Of a DNA stretch of 34,156 nucleotides, positions 7,550 to 14,883 are shown piece by piece. How positions within the stretch are numbered: position 1 is the first letter of the stretch; every line of letters starts with the position of its first letter. The position numbers and the translations under genes are program-made. The stretch is from contig CAZAJX010000021.1 of the NCBI GenBank assembly GCA_964485815.1, positions 1 through 34,156 of the forward strand. The letters run 5' to 3'. The stretch is from SFLA01 sp964485815. GTDB lineage: Bacteria; Bacillota; Clostridia; Oscillospirales; CAG-382. Below the pieces are notes generated by a model. It was not told the origin of the DNA. It made no database searches and saw only the letters and a list, made by a program, of their open reading frames with translations.

Positions 7550-7750
7550 TTACGCCTGCGTAGAGAGTTCTTTCTCACGGAGAACCGTGAGCACTCTGGC
7601 GATGGTCTTCTTAGTCTCGACAAGCTTCATAGGATTGTCGAGCTGGTGTATGGAGTGCTGGAAACGAAGCTTGAAGAGTTCTTCCTTCTGCTCCTCCAGA
7701 ATCTTGTTGAGTTCTTCAGGAGACTTACCTCTGATTTCTTTTAATTCCAT
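7550..7750 (-). CDS. rpmC: 50S ribosomal protein L29
   Basis: Small helical protein at the polypeptide exit, part of the docking site for SRP and trigger factor. The 66-residue sequence MELKEIRGKSPEELNKILEE, then ELFKLRFQHSIHQLDNPMKL and KTIARVLTVLRE, is diagnostic. The ATG has AGGAGG about 7 nt upstream, in the 11-nt gap to rplP. The end ELSTQA is slightly divergent, as is usual for L29. Confidence 0.97.
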   Translation of the reverse strand: MELKEIRGKSPEELNKILEEQKEELFKLRFQHSIHQLDNPMKLVETKKTIARVLTVLREKELSTQA

Positions 7751-7761
7751 TGTAATACCTC

Positions 7762-8181
7762 CTATTTCTCAAGGTCAGCCTTGGTAGCGAACTTACATTT
7801 GATAGGAAGCTTGTGAGAAGCAAGACGCATAGCTTCGCGTGCCTGTTCTTCGGTGATGCCGTCCATTTCAAACATAACTCTGCCGGGCTTAACCACAGCT
7901 ACCCAGTACTCGGGAGAACCTTTACCGGAACCCATTCGGGTTTCAGCAGGCTTCTCGGTGATGGGCTTATCGGGGAATATCTTAATCCAAACCTTACCGC
8001 CACGCTTGATATAACGAGTCATAGCGATACGGGCTGCTTCGATCTGGTTGCTGGTGATCCAAGCGGGTTCAGCAGCTACGAGACCGTAGGTACCGTAGGT
8101 AATGGTATTACCGCGATGTGCCTTACCGGTGAGTCTGCCGCGCTGAACACGTCTGTATTTAACTCTTTTGGGCATTAACAT
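7762..8181 (-). CDS. rplP: 50S ribosomal protein L16
   Basis: Binds near the A site and peptidyl-transferase region and is needed late in large-subunit assembly. The 139-residue protein starts MLMPKRVKYRRVQRGRLTGK. It continues with GGKVWIKIFPDKPITEKPAE, TRMGSGKGSPEYWVAVVKPG and EEQAREAMRLASHKLPIKCK. The ATG is only 2 nt after the rpsC stop, so translation is probably coupled to S3. Confidence 0.98.
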   Translation of the reverse strand: MLMPKRVKYRRVQRGRLTGKAHRGNTITYGTYGLVAAEPAWITSNQIEAARIAMTRYIKRGGKVWIKIFPDKPITEKPAETRMGSGKGSPEYWVAVVKPGRVMFEMDGITEEQAREAMRLASHKLPIKCKFATKADLEK

Positions 8182-8183
8182 GA

Positions 8184-8837
8184 TTATTTACCTCCCTGAC
8201 GCTTTACCTCGGGAAGAACTTCACCCTTGTATATCCATACCTTGATGCCGATCTTACCGTAGGTGGTATTAGCCTCATAGAAGCCGTAATCGATATCGGC
8301 TCTGAGGGTCTGAAGCGGAATAGTGCCTTCATGGTAATGCTCGGTTCTTGCGATTTCTGCACCGCCGAGACGGCCGGAAACTGCAACCTTGATACCTTTT
8401 GCACCAAGCTTCATAGTTCTGCCGATAGCCATTTTCATTGCGCGGCGGAACGAAGTTCTCTTTTCGAGCTGTGCTGCGATATTCTGAGCAACAAGCAGTG
8501 CGTTGAGATCGGGCTGCTTGATCTCGATTACGTTAACTGCTGCGGGCTTGCCAACGAAGTTTTCAACTTCCTTGCGAAGCTTTTCAATTTCTGCGCCGCC
8601 CTTACCGATAACGATACCGGGCTTTGCACAGCGTACGATTACGCGAACCTTTGCGTTGTCGCGCTCGATTTCTATCTTTGCTACGCCTGCACCTGCAAGT
8701 CTTGCGGTGAGGAACTTTCTGAGTTTGTAATCGGAAACGAGAGTATCGCCGAAAACTTCGTCTTTAACGAACCAACGGGAATCCCAGTCCTTGATTATAC
8801 CGACACGGAGACCGTGAGGATTAACTTTCTGACCCAT
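8184..8837 (-). CDS. rpsC: 30S ribosomal protein S3
   Basis: Lines the mRNA entry tunnel with S4 and S5 and contributes to helicase activity. The 217-residue protein has MGQKVNPHGLRVGIIKDWDS, a KH domain with the GxxG loop in GIVIGKGGAEIEKLRKEV (about residues 75-92), and the C-terminal RTEHYHEGTIPLQTLRADID. The end GEVLPEVKRQGGK is typical. Start ATG 8837 has AAGGAGG in the gap to rplV. Confidence 0.98.
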   Translation of the reverse strand: MGQKVNPHGLRVGIIKDWDSRWFVKDEVFGDTLVSDYKLRKFLTARLAGAGVAKIEIERDNAKVRVIVRCAKPGIVIGKGGAEIEKLRKEVENFVGKPAAVNVIEIKQPDLNALLVAQNIAAQLEKRTSFRRAMKMAIGRTMKLGAKGIKVAVSGRLGGAEIARTEHYHEGTIPLQTLRADIDYGFYEANTTYGKIGIKVWIYKGEVLPEVKRQGGK

Positions 8838-8851
8838 TTACTGTACCCTCC

Positions 8852-9202
8852 TTAATTCTTTTCCGCAAGTGCGATGGTTACATGAGAAGTGCGCTTAAGG
8901 ATACGATCGCCTCTGCCCTTTGCGCGGGGTCTCATTCTCTTCATGTGCTTCATGATACCGGGGGTAACGAAGCATTCGGAAACGTAGAGTTTTTCAACGT
9001 CCATTCCGAAGTTATGATCTGCGTTTGCGATAGCCGAATTAAGAAGCTTAAGAACGGGTTCGCATGCGATCTTATTAGTATATTTGAGTATTGCGGCTGC
9101 CTCAGCAACGTTTTTGCCTCTTATAAGGTCGAGAACGATCTTGACCTTGCGGGGAGTCATACGGAGCTGCTTGAGATAAGCCTTTGCTATCTTCTGTTCC
9201 AT
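8852..9202 (-). CDS. rplV: 50S ribosomal protein L22
   Basis: Its extended loop reaches the exit-tunnel constriction. The 116-residue sequence includes AYLKQLRMTPRKVKIVLDLI, RGKNVAEAAAILKYTNKIAC and the loop FVTPGIMKHMKRMRPRAKGR, ending with the signature RILKRTSHVTIALAEKN. The loop shows no obvious macrolide-resistance deletion or insertion. It sits 18 nt after rpsS and 14 nt before rpsC. Confidence 0.98.
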   Translation of the reverse strand: MEQKIAKAYLKQLRMTPRKVKIVLDLIRGKNVAEAAAILKYTNKIACEPVLKLLNSAIANADHNFGMDVEKLYVSECFVTPGIMKHMKRMRPRAKGRGDRILKRTSHVTIALAEKN

Positions 9203-9220
9203 TATATTTTCTCCTTCCGC

Positions 9221-9499
9221 TTACTTGCTGTTCGATGTCTTGGAACCGCTGTGTCCCTTGAAGTGTCTGGTGGGAGCAAACTCGCCGAGTCTGTGTCCTA
9301 CCATATCTTCTACCACATATACAGGAACGTGCTTTTTGCCGTCATGTACTGCGATGGTGTGTCCTACGAATTCGGGGAATATTACGGAAGCACGGGACCA
9401 AGTCTTGAGAACTCTCTTCTCGCCCTTCTCGTTCATTTCGCAAATTCTCTGATACAATTTAGGCTCCACAAAAGGGCCTTTTTTAACGCTTCTGCTCAT
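9221..9499 (-). CDS. rpsS: 30S ribosomal protein S19
   Basis: Located in the small-subunit head, where it forms a heterodimer with S13. The 92-residue sequence MSRSVKKGPFVEPKLYQRIC, TWSRASVIFPEFVGHTIAVH, then VPVYVVEDMVGHRLGEFAPT and RHFKGHSGSK is unmistakable. Start ATG 9499 is preceded by AAGGAGGAATAAACAA in the 23-nt gap to rplB. Confidence 0.98.
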   Translation of the reverse strand: MSRSVKKGPFVEPKLYQRICEMNEKGEKRVLKTWSRASVIFPEFVGHTIAVHDGKKHVPVYVVEDMVGHRLGEFAPTRHFKGHSGSKTSNSK

Positions 9500-9522
9500 T
9501 TGTTTATTCCTCCTTCACCGTA

Positions 9523-10353
9523 TTACTTAGCGTTTCTGCGCTTAACGATAAACTTATCGGTGCGAGCCTTCTTGTTTCTGGTCTTATAACCGAGAGCAGG
9601 CTTGCCCCAAGGAGTCAAAGGACCGGGATGACCGATAGGTGCACGGCCTTCACCACCACCGTGAGGGTGGTCTACGGGGTTCATTACGGAACCGCGTACG
9701 GTGGGACGGATGCCCATATGGCGCTTCTTACCTGCTTTACCGATCTTGATATTCTCGTGCTCGAGGTTACCAACCTGACCGATAGTAGCGGTACAGTCAA
9801 GACGAACGTAGCGAACTTCGCCGGAGGGAAGTCTTACCTGGCCCATCTTGCCTTCCTTAGACATAAGCTGTGCAGCTGCACCTGCGGAGCGAACGAGCTG
9901 TGCGCCTCTGCCGGGGTAAAGTTCGATGTTGTAGATAACGGTACCAACGGGGATGTTAGCAAGAGGAAGAACGTTACCGGGACGGATATCGCTGTCTGCG
10001 CCGGAGTAAAGAACGTCGCCTACCTTAATGCCGTTAGGAGCGATGGTGTAGCTCTTGTTGCCCTGTTCATCGCAAAGAAGTGCGATGTAAGCGGTACGGT
10101 TAGGATCGTACTCGATAGCGGTTACGGTGCAAGGAGAAGTATTGTTTCTCTTGAAATCGATGATTCTGTACTTTCTCTTGTTGCCGCCGCCCTGGTGACG
10201 AACGGTTACGCGGCCGAGATTGTTACGGCCTGCTTTGCTCTTGAGAGTAACTACGAGAGATTTCTCAGGAGTCTTTTTGGTAATCTCCGCAAAGGAGGGA
10301 GTAGTCATATGTCTTCTCGACGGAGTTGTGGGTTTATAAGTCTTAACAGCCAT
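9523..10353 (-). CDS. rplB: 50S ribosomal protein L2
   Basis: Required for subunit association and peptidyl-transferase activity. The 276-residue protein has an OB-fold region (NLGRVTVRHQGGGNKRKYRI) and an SH3-like region (GAQLVRSAGAAAQLMSKEGK, LPSGEVRYVRLDCTATIGQV). The C-terminal signature VMNPVDHPHGGGEGRAPIGH includes the functionally important His in HPHGGGEG. Gaps are 17 nt to rplW and 23 nt to rpsS. Confidence 0.98.
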   Translation of the reverse strand: MAVKTYKPTTPSRRHMTTPSFAEITKKTPEKSLVVTLKSKAGRNNLGRVTVRHQGGGNKRKYRIIDFKRNNTSPCTVTAIEYDPNRTAYIALLCDEQGNKSYTIAPNGIKVGDVLYSGADSDIRPGNVLPLANIPVGTVIYNIELYPGRGAQLVRSAGAAAQLMSKEGKMGQVRLPSGEVRYVRLDCTATIGQVGNLEHENIKIGKAGKKRHMGIRPTVRGSVMNPVDHPHGGGEGRAPIGHPGPLTPWGKPALGYKTRNKKARTDKFIVKRRNAK

Positions 10354-10370
10354 TGTATAACTCCTTTCGA

Positions 10371-10676
10371 TTACATAAGGCTATCGAAGAATTCGATGGT
10401 CTTGGATTCAGGAGCAAGCTTAACGATGGCCTTTTTCCAAGCTGCGGTCTTGCCGTAGTTGTAGCCCATTCTCTTTTCCTTGCCCTTAACGGAAATAGTG
10501 GTTACTTTTTCAACCTTAACGCCGGGGAAAACCTTTTCAACAGCGTTCTTTATTTCTACCTTGTTAGCATCGGTAGCAACCTTGAAGGTGTACTTGCGAT
10601 TCTGCATGTCTTCGTTGGAAGCTTCGGTGATAACGGGCTTGATAATGATATCGTNNNNNNNNNNAGATTTCTTCAT
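10371..10676 (-). CDS. rplW: 50S ribosomal protein L23 (interrupted by an assembly gap)
   Basis: L23 lies at the polypeptide exit and docks trigger factor and SRP. The reading frame starts MKKS, runs through ten Ns at 10655-10664, and resumes DIIIKPVITEASNEDMQNRK. It continues to YTFKVATDANKVEIKNAVEK, VFPGVKVEKVTTISVKGKEK and the end SKTIEFFDSLM. The start ATG shares one base with the rplD stop (TAATG). The deposited frame survives the gap, but the true number of missing bases is unknown, so the four unresolved residues and the exact length (101 as written) are unreliable. The gene itself is not in doubt. Confidence 0.95.
   Translation of the reverse strand: MKKSXXXXDIIIKPVITEASNEDMQNRKYTFKVATDANKVEIKNAVEKVFPGVKVEKVTTISVKGKEKRMGYNYGKTAAWKKAIVKLAPESKTIEFFDSLM
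10655..10664. other. Assembly gap of 10 N inside rplW
   Basis: Ten consecutive undetermined bases separate codons 4 and 9 of rplW as numbered here. Runs of exactly ten Ns are commonly scaffolding placeholders rather than measured lengths. L23 proteins of related bacteria usually have one or two residues between MKKS-like starts and DII. The partial codon NAC just before the Asp codon suggests Tyr or His. A true gap of 4 nt would keep frame and fit better than 10. Confidence 0.95.
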
Positions 10677-11362
10677 TATGCGTAAACCTCCTCGAGCTTT
10701 TCGATTGCAGCCTTGGTTGCAACGACCTTCTCGCAGTTAAGGATCTCATATACGTTGAGAGTATTAACAAGAGTGGTCTTTACGGTCTCAATGTTGCTGC
10801 AGCTCTTTACTACCTTCTCGTCTACGTTTTCGAGGAGAAGAAGAGCCTTCTGAGGAACTACGACGTTGTGAGATTTCTTTTCGCCGTTTTCCTTGTAATT
10901 CTTGTTAACTTCTTTCTGGCAGCCGAGTGCGTTGAACATATTTACCATTTCCTTGGTCTTGTATGCTTCCAGCGCGATATTGTCTACGACAATCAGTTCG
11001 CCGTTTGCTACCTTGGAAGACAGTGCGGAGTACAATGCAGCTCTCTTTACCTTCTTGTTAACGGAAACCTTGTAGGTGCGGGGCTTGGGACCGAGGGCGA
11101 TACCGCCGTGAGTCCACTGAGGAGAACGGGTGGAACCCTGTCTTGCTCTGCCGGTTCCCTTCTGACGCCAGGGTTTTCTGCCGCCGCCGGAAACTTCAGC
11201 TCTGGTAAGGGTGGACTGGGTACCCTGTCTCTGGTTGAGCAGGTATGCTCTTACTACGGTGTGAAGAACGGAAGCGTTTACTTCTGCACCGAAGATCTTT
11301 TCGTTGAGATCCATGCTGCCGCAAACTTCGCCCTTCATATTGTATACATTTACATTAAGCAT
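10676..11362 (-). CDS. rplD: 50S ribosomal protein L4
   Basis: Binds 23S rRNA domain I, and its loop reaches the exit tunnel. In some bacteria L4 also represses its own operon. The loop signature TRAEVSGGGRKPWRQKGTGR, ARQGSTRSPQWTHGGIALGP is intact, with no sign of the usual macrolide-resistance changes. At 228 residues it is about 20 longer than Bacillus L4. The extra length is mostly a Lys/Asn-rich segment (EVNKNYKENGEKKSHNVVV, about residues 150-168) after the KTKEMVNMFNALG helix. The frame stays open and the C-terminus (KVVATKAAIEKLEEVYA) is normal, so this is an insertion, not a frameshift. Confidence 0.97.
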   Translation of the reverse strand: MLNVNVYNMKGEVCGSMDLNEKIFGAEVNASVLHTVVRAYLLNQRQGTQSTLTRAEVSGGGRKPWRQKGTGRARQGSTRSPQWTHGGIALGPKPRTYKVSVNKKVKRAALYSALSSKVANGELIVVDNIALEAYKTKEMVNMFNALGCQKEVNKNYKENGEKKSHNVVVPQKALLLLENVDEKVVKSCSNIETVKTTLVNTLNVYEILNCEKVVATKAAIEKLEEVYA

Positions 11363-11381
11363 TACTTTATCCTCCCTTCAA

Positions 11382-12011
11382 TTATTTAACAGTATTGCGA
11401 ATGATCACAACGCCGCCGCGGGAACCGGGAACTGCGCCCTTAACCGCGATGAGATTCTTTTCGGAATCGATCTTAACGATTTCCAGGTTAAGCATGGTAA
11501 CCTTTTCATTACCGTACTGACCGGGCATTTTCTTGTTCTTGAAGATTCTGGAAGGATCGCTGTTTGCGCCTACAGAACCGATGTGACGGTGAACGGGACC
11601 GCCGCCGTGGGTGTTTCTCAGGTGAGCCTGACCCCATCTCTTAATAACGCCGCTGTATCCGTGACCCTTGGTAGTACCGGTGATATCAACCTTTTCGCCT
11701 ACTTCAAAGGTGTCTGCCGTAACAACGTCGCCTACGTTCATGGAAGCTGCGTTATCAAGACGGAACTCTTTAAGATACTTCTTGAAGGAAACTTCAGCCT
11801 TGAGGAAGTGTCCCTTCGCAGGCTTGGTAAGCTTTCTCTCAGCGATGTCTTCATAGCCGAGCTGAACTGCTTCGTAGCCGTCGTTTTCTGCGGTTTTCTT
11901 CTGAGTTACAGTGCAGGGACCTGCAGCTATAACGGTTACCGGGATGACATTGCCCTTCTCATCGAAGATCTGAGTCATACCGATTTTCTTGCCGATGATG
12001 CCTTTTTTCAT
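11382..12011 (-). CDS. rplC: 50S ribosomal protein L3
   Basis: Assembly-initiating large-subunit protein whose extension approaches the peptidyl-transferase centre. The 209-residue sequence begins MKKGIIGKKIGMTQIFDEKG. It has the signature KGHGYSGVIKRWGQAHLRNT, HGGGPVHRHIGSVGANSDPS and ends VPGSRGGVVIIRNTVK. Unlike its tightly packed neighbours it is 68 nt downstream of rpsJ. That gap carries an imperfect inverted repeat and AAGGAGG before the ATG. Confidence 0.98.
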   Translation of the reverse strand: MKKGIIGKKIGMTQIFDEKGNVIPVTVIAAGPCTVTQKKTAENDGYEAVQLGYEDIAERKLTKPAKGHFLKAEVSFKKYLKEFRLDNAASMNVGDVVTADTFEVGEKVDITGTTKGHGYSGVIKRWGQAHLRNTHGGGPVHRHIGSVGANSDPSRIFKNKKMPGQYGNEKVTMLNLEIVKIDSEKNLIAVKGAVPGSRGGVVIIRNTVK

Positions 12012-12079
12012 TTTTATCCTCCTTAAGGTTATTGGTTAACTCGCAACACGCAGGTTAACATGACCTTTATTTAACTGAA

Positions 12080-12388
12080 TTAAAGCTTGATTTCGATATC
12101 TACGCCTGCAGGAAGCTCGAGGTTGGTGAGAGCCTCAACAGCCTTTGCAGAGGGCTTGATGATATCGATAAGACGCTTGTGGGTGCGGTACTCGAACTGC
12201 TCACGGCTGTCCTTATACTTGTGTACTGCACGAAGAATGGTTACGATTTCCTTTTCGGTAGGAAGAGGGATGGGACCGGAAACTGCTGCGCCGGAACGCT
12301 TTGCGGTTTCAACGATCTTTTCTGCCGCCTGATCGATCAGAGAGTGATCGTAGGACTTGAGTCTGATTCTGATTTTCTGAGTTGCCAT
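12080..12388 (-). CDS. rpsJ: 30S ribosomal protein S10 (NusE)
   Basis: First gene of the operon. S10 is a small-subunit head protein and, with NusB, a transcription antitermination factor. The 102-residue sequence includes IRIRLKSYDHSLIDQAAEKI, SGAAVSGPIPLPTEKEIVTI and YRTHKRLIDIIKPSAKAVEA, ending with ELPAGVDIEIKL. AAAGGAG precedes the ATG at 12388. About 180 nt of leader separate it from the promoter at 12577-12605. Confidence 0.98.
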   Translation of the reverse strand: MATQKIRIRLKSYDHSLIDQAAEKIVETAKRSGAAVSGPIPLPTEKEIVTILRAVHKYKDSREQFEYRTHKRLIDIIKPSAKAVEALTNLELPAGVDIEIKL

Positions 12389-12570
12389 TTGGATTTGCTC
12401 CTTTTAATAATATAATGTAGCGAGGTGTTTGAAGGTCTTCTCAACACTGTTCCGGGCGTTTCATTTCCGACCCATAAAAAATGTTGGAAAATTCGCCAGA
12501 TCAAACCGACATACTCTGTGTGAGTTACCTGCTTTCGGGCAGCAATCTCCCACTTCATCGCACACCAAGC
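12389..12570 (-). promoter_or_regulatory. Long 5' leader of the S10 operon
   Basis: The predicted transcript start near 12570 leaves roughly 180 nt of untranslated leader before rpsJ. It holds several short dyads, for example CTGC-ccgaaa-GCAG and GGG-(N11)-CCC, but no clear terminator with a U-run. The only open frame through it runs on out of frame into rpsJ and looks non-coding. Long S10 leaders carry protein-mediated autoregulation in other bacteria. Whether this one does is inference. Confidence 0.5.
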
Positions 12571-12576
12571 TCGCGT

Positions 12577-12605
12577 AGTATAACACATATACCACCTTTT
12601 GTCAA
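12577..12605 (-). promoter_or_regulatory. S10 operon promoter (SigA type)
   Basis: Read on the minus strand it is TTGACA (12605-12600), a 17-nt spacer, then TATACT (12582-12577). The -35 and spacer are perfect and the -10 has one mismatch. This strength fits the operon encoding most ribosomal proteins. An A/T-rich stretch upstream (12606-12660) could act as an UP element. Confidence 0.9.
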
Positions 12606-12710
12606 TATTTTTTGACAAATTCCCTACTATTTTATATTGTTAAATTTTTGTGAACGAAATATGAATATTTGTTAATTTGCAAATAGCCCTTTTCAAATAC
12701 GTATTCGGTA

Positions 12711-12719
12711 TGTTATAAT
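12711..12719 (+). promoter_or_regulatory. Extended -10 promoter for the TSCPD gene and phosphoglucomutase
   Basis: TGTTATAAT at 12711-12719 is a full TATAAT with an extended TGn element. The -35 position (12691, TTTCAA) is poor, which the extended -10 would offset. It lies about 58 nt before the ATG of the next plus-strand gene, in the 388-nt divergent interval with the S10 operon. Nothing else recognisable was seen in that interval. Confidence 0.7.
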
Positions 12720-12776
12720 TAAACGAATTCACAGAGCGCATACGCGCATATATATAATAGGAAGGAAAAAAACAAA

Positions 12777-13031
12777 ATGACAAAGACATACAACAACAAA
12801 GGCGTTTGCTCCAGAAGCGTTACCTTTGATATCGCAGAGGACGGCACCGTAACCAACGTATCCTTTATGGGAGGCTGCAACGGAAACCTTAAGGGCGTTG
12901 CCGCTTTGGCAGAAGGACGAAAGGCGCAGGATATTATTAACCGCTGCAAGGGAATTACCTGCGGTATGAAATCCACCTCCTGCCCCGACCAGTTCGCACA
13001 AGCCCTTGAACAGGCATTGAAAGAAATATAA
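12777..13031 (+). CDS. TSCPD domain-containing protein (TIGR03905-like)
   Basis: A conserved 84-residue clostridial protein with four cysteines in the family arrangement: C11 (KGVCSRSV), C34 (MGGCNGNL), C57 and C62 region (NRCKGITCGMKS) and the namesake TSCPD near residue 69. The same domain occurs at the C-terminus of some ribonucleotide reductases, where it is thought to bind metal or nucleic acid. No function is proven for the stand-alone form. GGAAGG lies about 9 nt before the ATG. It is 25 nt ahead of the phosphoglucomutase gene and likely co-transcribed. Cytoplasmic, with no signal sequence. Confidence 0.88.
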   Translation: MTKTYNNKGVCSRSVTFDIAEDGTVTNVSFMGGCNGNLKGVAALAEGRKAQDIINRCKGITCGMKSTSCPDQFAQALEQALKEI

Positions 13032-13056
13032 ATTTATACCGAAAGGTGAAGGCGCT

Positions 13057-14736
13057 ATGACAGAGTTTGAAAAATGGTTAAATTCTCCCGTTGTTGACGA
13101 AGCCACAAAAACAGAGCTCAGATCTATTGAAAATGACCAAAACGAAATTCTTGCCCGCTTCTCCCGTCCTATGGAATTCGGTACAGCAGGTTTGCGCGCC
13201 GTTATGGCGGCGGGAATTTCCCGAATGAACGTGTATACCGTCGCTCAGACCACCGAAGGGCTTGCCCGTCTTATTGAGGACGAAAACGGATGTGACAAAG
13301 GCGTGGCTATCGCGTGGGACAGCCGTAATAACTCCGAGTTGTTTGCCCGCACCGCCGCAAGAGTGCTTGCTTCCCACGGAATTAAGACATATATTTTCGA
13401 TTCCCTGCGTCCCACCCCCGAATTATCCTTTGCCATACTCCACTACGGTTGTATTGCAGGTATAAACGTAACCGCATCCCACAATCCCTCCGCATACAAC
13501 GGATATAAGGTTTATTGGTCCGACGGAGCACAGCTTCCCCCTCAGCACGCAAGCGTGGTTTCCGATTACGTTTCCAAGACCGATATATTCTCCGTAACTC
13601 AGGCGGATTTTGATAAAGCCGTGGAGAACGGTACTATTATAATAATAGGAAGAGAAACCGACGAAGCGTTTCTCGATGCAGTGCAGAATTGCAGTATAGA
13701 CCCCACCGCTTTAAAGGAATACGGCGATAAGCTTAACATTATATACACCCCCATTCACGGAACGGGATACAAGCTTGTGCCCGAGATATTAAAGCGTTCC
13801 GGTGTTAACGACCTGATCGTGGTCAAAGAGCAGGAAGTTCCCGACGGTAACTTCCCCACCGTCCACACTCCCAACCCCGAGAACAAAGAGTGCTTCAATA
13901 TCGCTATTGAAAAGGTTAAAGCCGAAAACATCGATTGCCACCTTATTATCGGCACCGATCCCGATGCTGACAGAGTTGGTATCGTCGCAAGAGATGACAA
14001 GGGCGAGTTCGTTCCCTTCACCGGCAACCAGGTAGGCGCGCTCCTTGCGGATTATATTATAAACAGCAAGAAGGCTCAGGGCATTTTGCCCGAAAACGCC
14101 TGCGCTATTAAATCCGTGGTATCGGGCAAGCTGTTCGACCTTGTTTGCGAGGGCGAAGGCGTGCATCATATGAACGTTCTTACGGGATTCAAATATATCG
14201 GCGAGAAAATAAAAGAATTTACCGCATCGGGCGAATACACCTTTATTCTCGGCTATGAGGAAAGCTACGGATATTTGAGCGGCGGCTACGTACGTGATAA
14301 GGACGCTGTTGCGGCTTCTATGCTGATCGCCGAAATGGCTGCATACAATATGCGTAACGGAACCACCTTGTATCAGCGTTTGCAGGAACTTTACAAAAAA
14401 TACGGCTACTGCAAGGAGGCTATAATCAACCGTGTTATCGGCGGCATCGTTCCCATGGACACTATGAAGGAAAAAATGGCATCTCTCCGCACTTGCCCTC
14501 CCGAAAATATCGGAAACAGCAAGGTTGTAAAGATAACCGACTTCTTGTACGACGATACCGGTCTTCCCAAAGCGAATATGCTGTCTTATCTTCTTGAAAA
14601 CGGCACCACCGCCCTTATTCGTCCCTCGGGTACAGAACCCAAGATAAAGGTTTATATACTCACCCAAGCGAAGGACGAAAAGGCGGCAGATGAGGTTATC
14701 GAAGCCGTTAAGAATGATGCAGAAAAGCTTATATAG
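13057..14736 (+). CDS. Phosphoglucomutase / phosphomannomutase
   Basis: Alpha-D-phosphohexomutase of 559 residues, interconverting hexose 1- and 6-phosphates at the entry to glycogen, cell-wall and exopolysaccharide sugar synthesis. All four active-site motifs are present. The phosphoserine loop TASHNPSAYNGYK has the catalytic Ser at about 141. The magnesium loop is GTDPDADRVG (299-308). The sugar-binding loop is GYEESYG (399-405). The phosphate-binding loop is RPSGTEPK (522-529). The length fits the PgcA-type group of Bacillota rather than the shorter GlmM or ManB groups. Glucose versus mannose preference cannot be read from the sequence. AAAGGTG precedes the ATG, and a terminator follows. 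Confidence 0.95.
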   Translation: MTEFEKWLNSPVVDEATKTELRSIENDQNEILARFSRPMEFGTAGLRAVMAAGISRMNVYTVAQTTEGLARLIEDENGCDKGVAIAWDSRNNSELFARTAARVLASHGIKTYIFDSLRPTPELSFAILHYGCIAGINVTASHNPSAYNGYKVYWSDGAQLPPQHASVVSDYVSKTDIFSVTQADFDKAVENGTIIIIGRETDEAFLDAVQNCSIDPTALKEYGDKLNIIYTPIHGTGYKLVPEILKRSGVNDLIVVKEQEVPDGNFPTVHTPNPENKECFNIAIEKVKAENIDCHLIIGTDPDADRVGIVARDDKGEFVPFTGNQVGALLADYIINSKKAQGILPENACAIKSVVSGKLFDLVCEGEGVHHMNVLTGFKYIGEKIKEFTASGEYTFILGYEESYGYLSGGYVRDKDAVAASMLIAEMAAYNMRNGTTLYQRLQELYKKYGYCKEAIINRVIGGIVPMDTMKEKMASLRTCPPENIGNSKVVKITDFLYDDTGLPKANMLSYLLENGTTALIRPSGTEPKIKVYILTQAKDEKAADEVIEAVKNDAEKLI

Positions 14737-14750
14737 TAATATATAATAAT

Positions 14751-14785
14751 AGGTAGTGTTTTCAGCAAACACTACCTGTTTTTTC
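14751..14785 (+). terminator. Intrinsic terminator after phosphoglucomutase
   Basis: Perfect 11-bp stem AGGTAGTGTTT (14751-14761) with AAACACTACCT (14767-14777), a 5-nt loop, then a GTTTTTTC tail. It lies 15 nt after the stop codon. Confidence 0.93.
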
Positions 14786-14790
14786 GGGGT

Positions 14791-14818
14791 CCCCGAGAAG
14801 CCGGCAGGCTTCTTGGGG
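14791..14818. repeat. GC-rich 12-bp hairpin without a U-run
   Basis: CCCCGAGAAGCC (14791-14802), loop GGCA, then GGCTTCTTGGGG (14807-14818). All pair except one G-U. It lies between the terminator and the next promoter and is not followed by Ts, so it is not an ordinary terminator. Its role is unknown. Confidence 0.8.
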
Positions 14819-14831
14819 TGATTTCATTAAC

Positions 14832-14860
14832 TTGACAATATGCGGCAAAAGGTGTATAAT
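14832..14860 (+). promoter_or_regulatory. Consensus promoter for the YwaF-like gene
   Basis: TTGACA (14832-14837), a 17-nt spacer and TATAAT (14855-14860) match the SigA consensus perfectly. The ATG follows 23 nt later with GGAGGA between, so the leader is very short. Confidence 0.93.
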
Positions 14861-14883
14861 GCCTGTTATGGAGGAATAGAAAA

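Noticed and set aside
12337..12618. 93-codon frame through the S10 leader
   Set aside because: It runs out of frame into rpsJ, overlaps the promoter and looks non-coding. A regulatory leader peptide cannot be excluded but has no support.
13789..14772. 327-codon open frame opposite phosphoglucomutase
   Set aside because: Begins inside the terminator of the real gene and has no family features.
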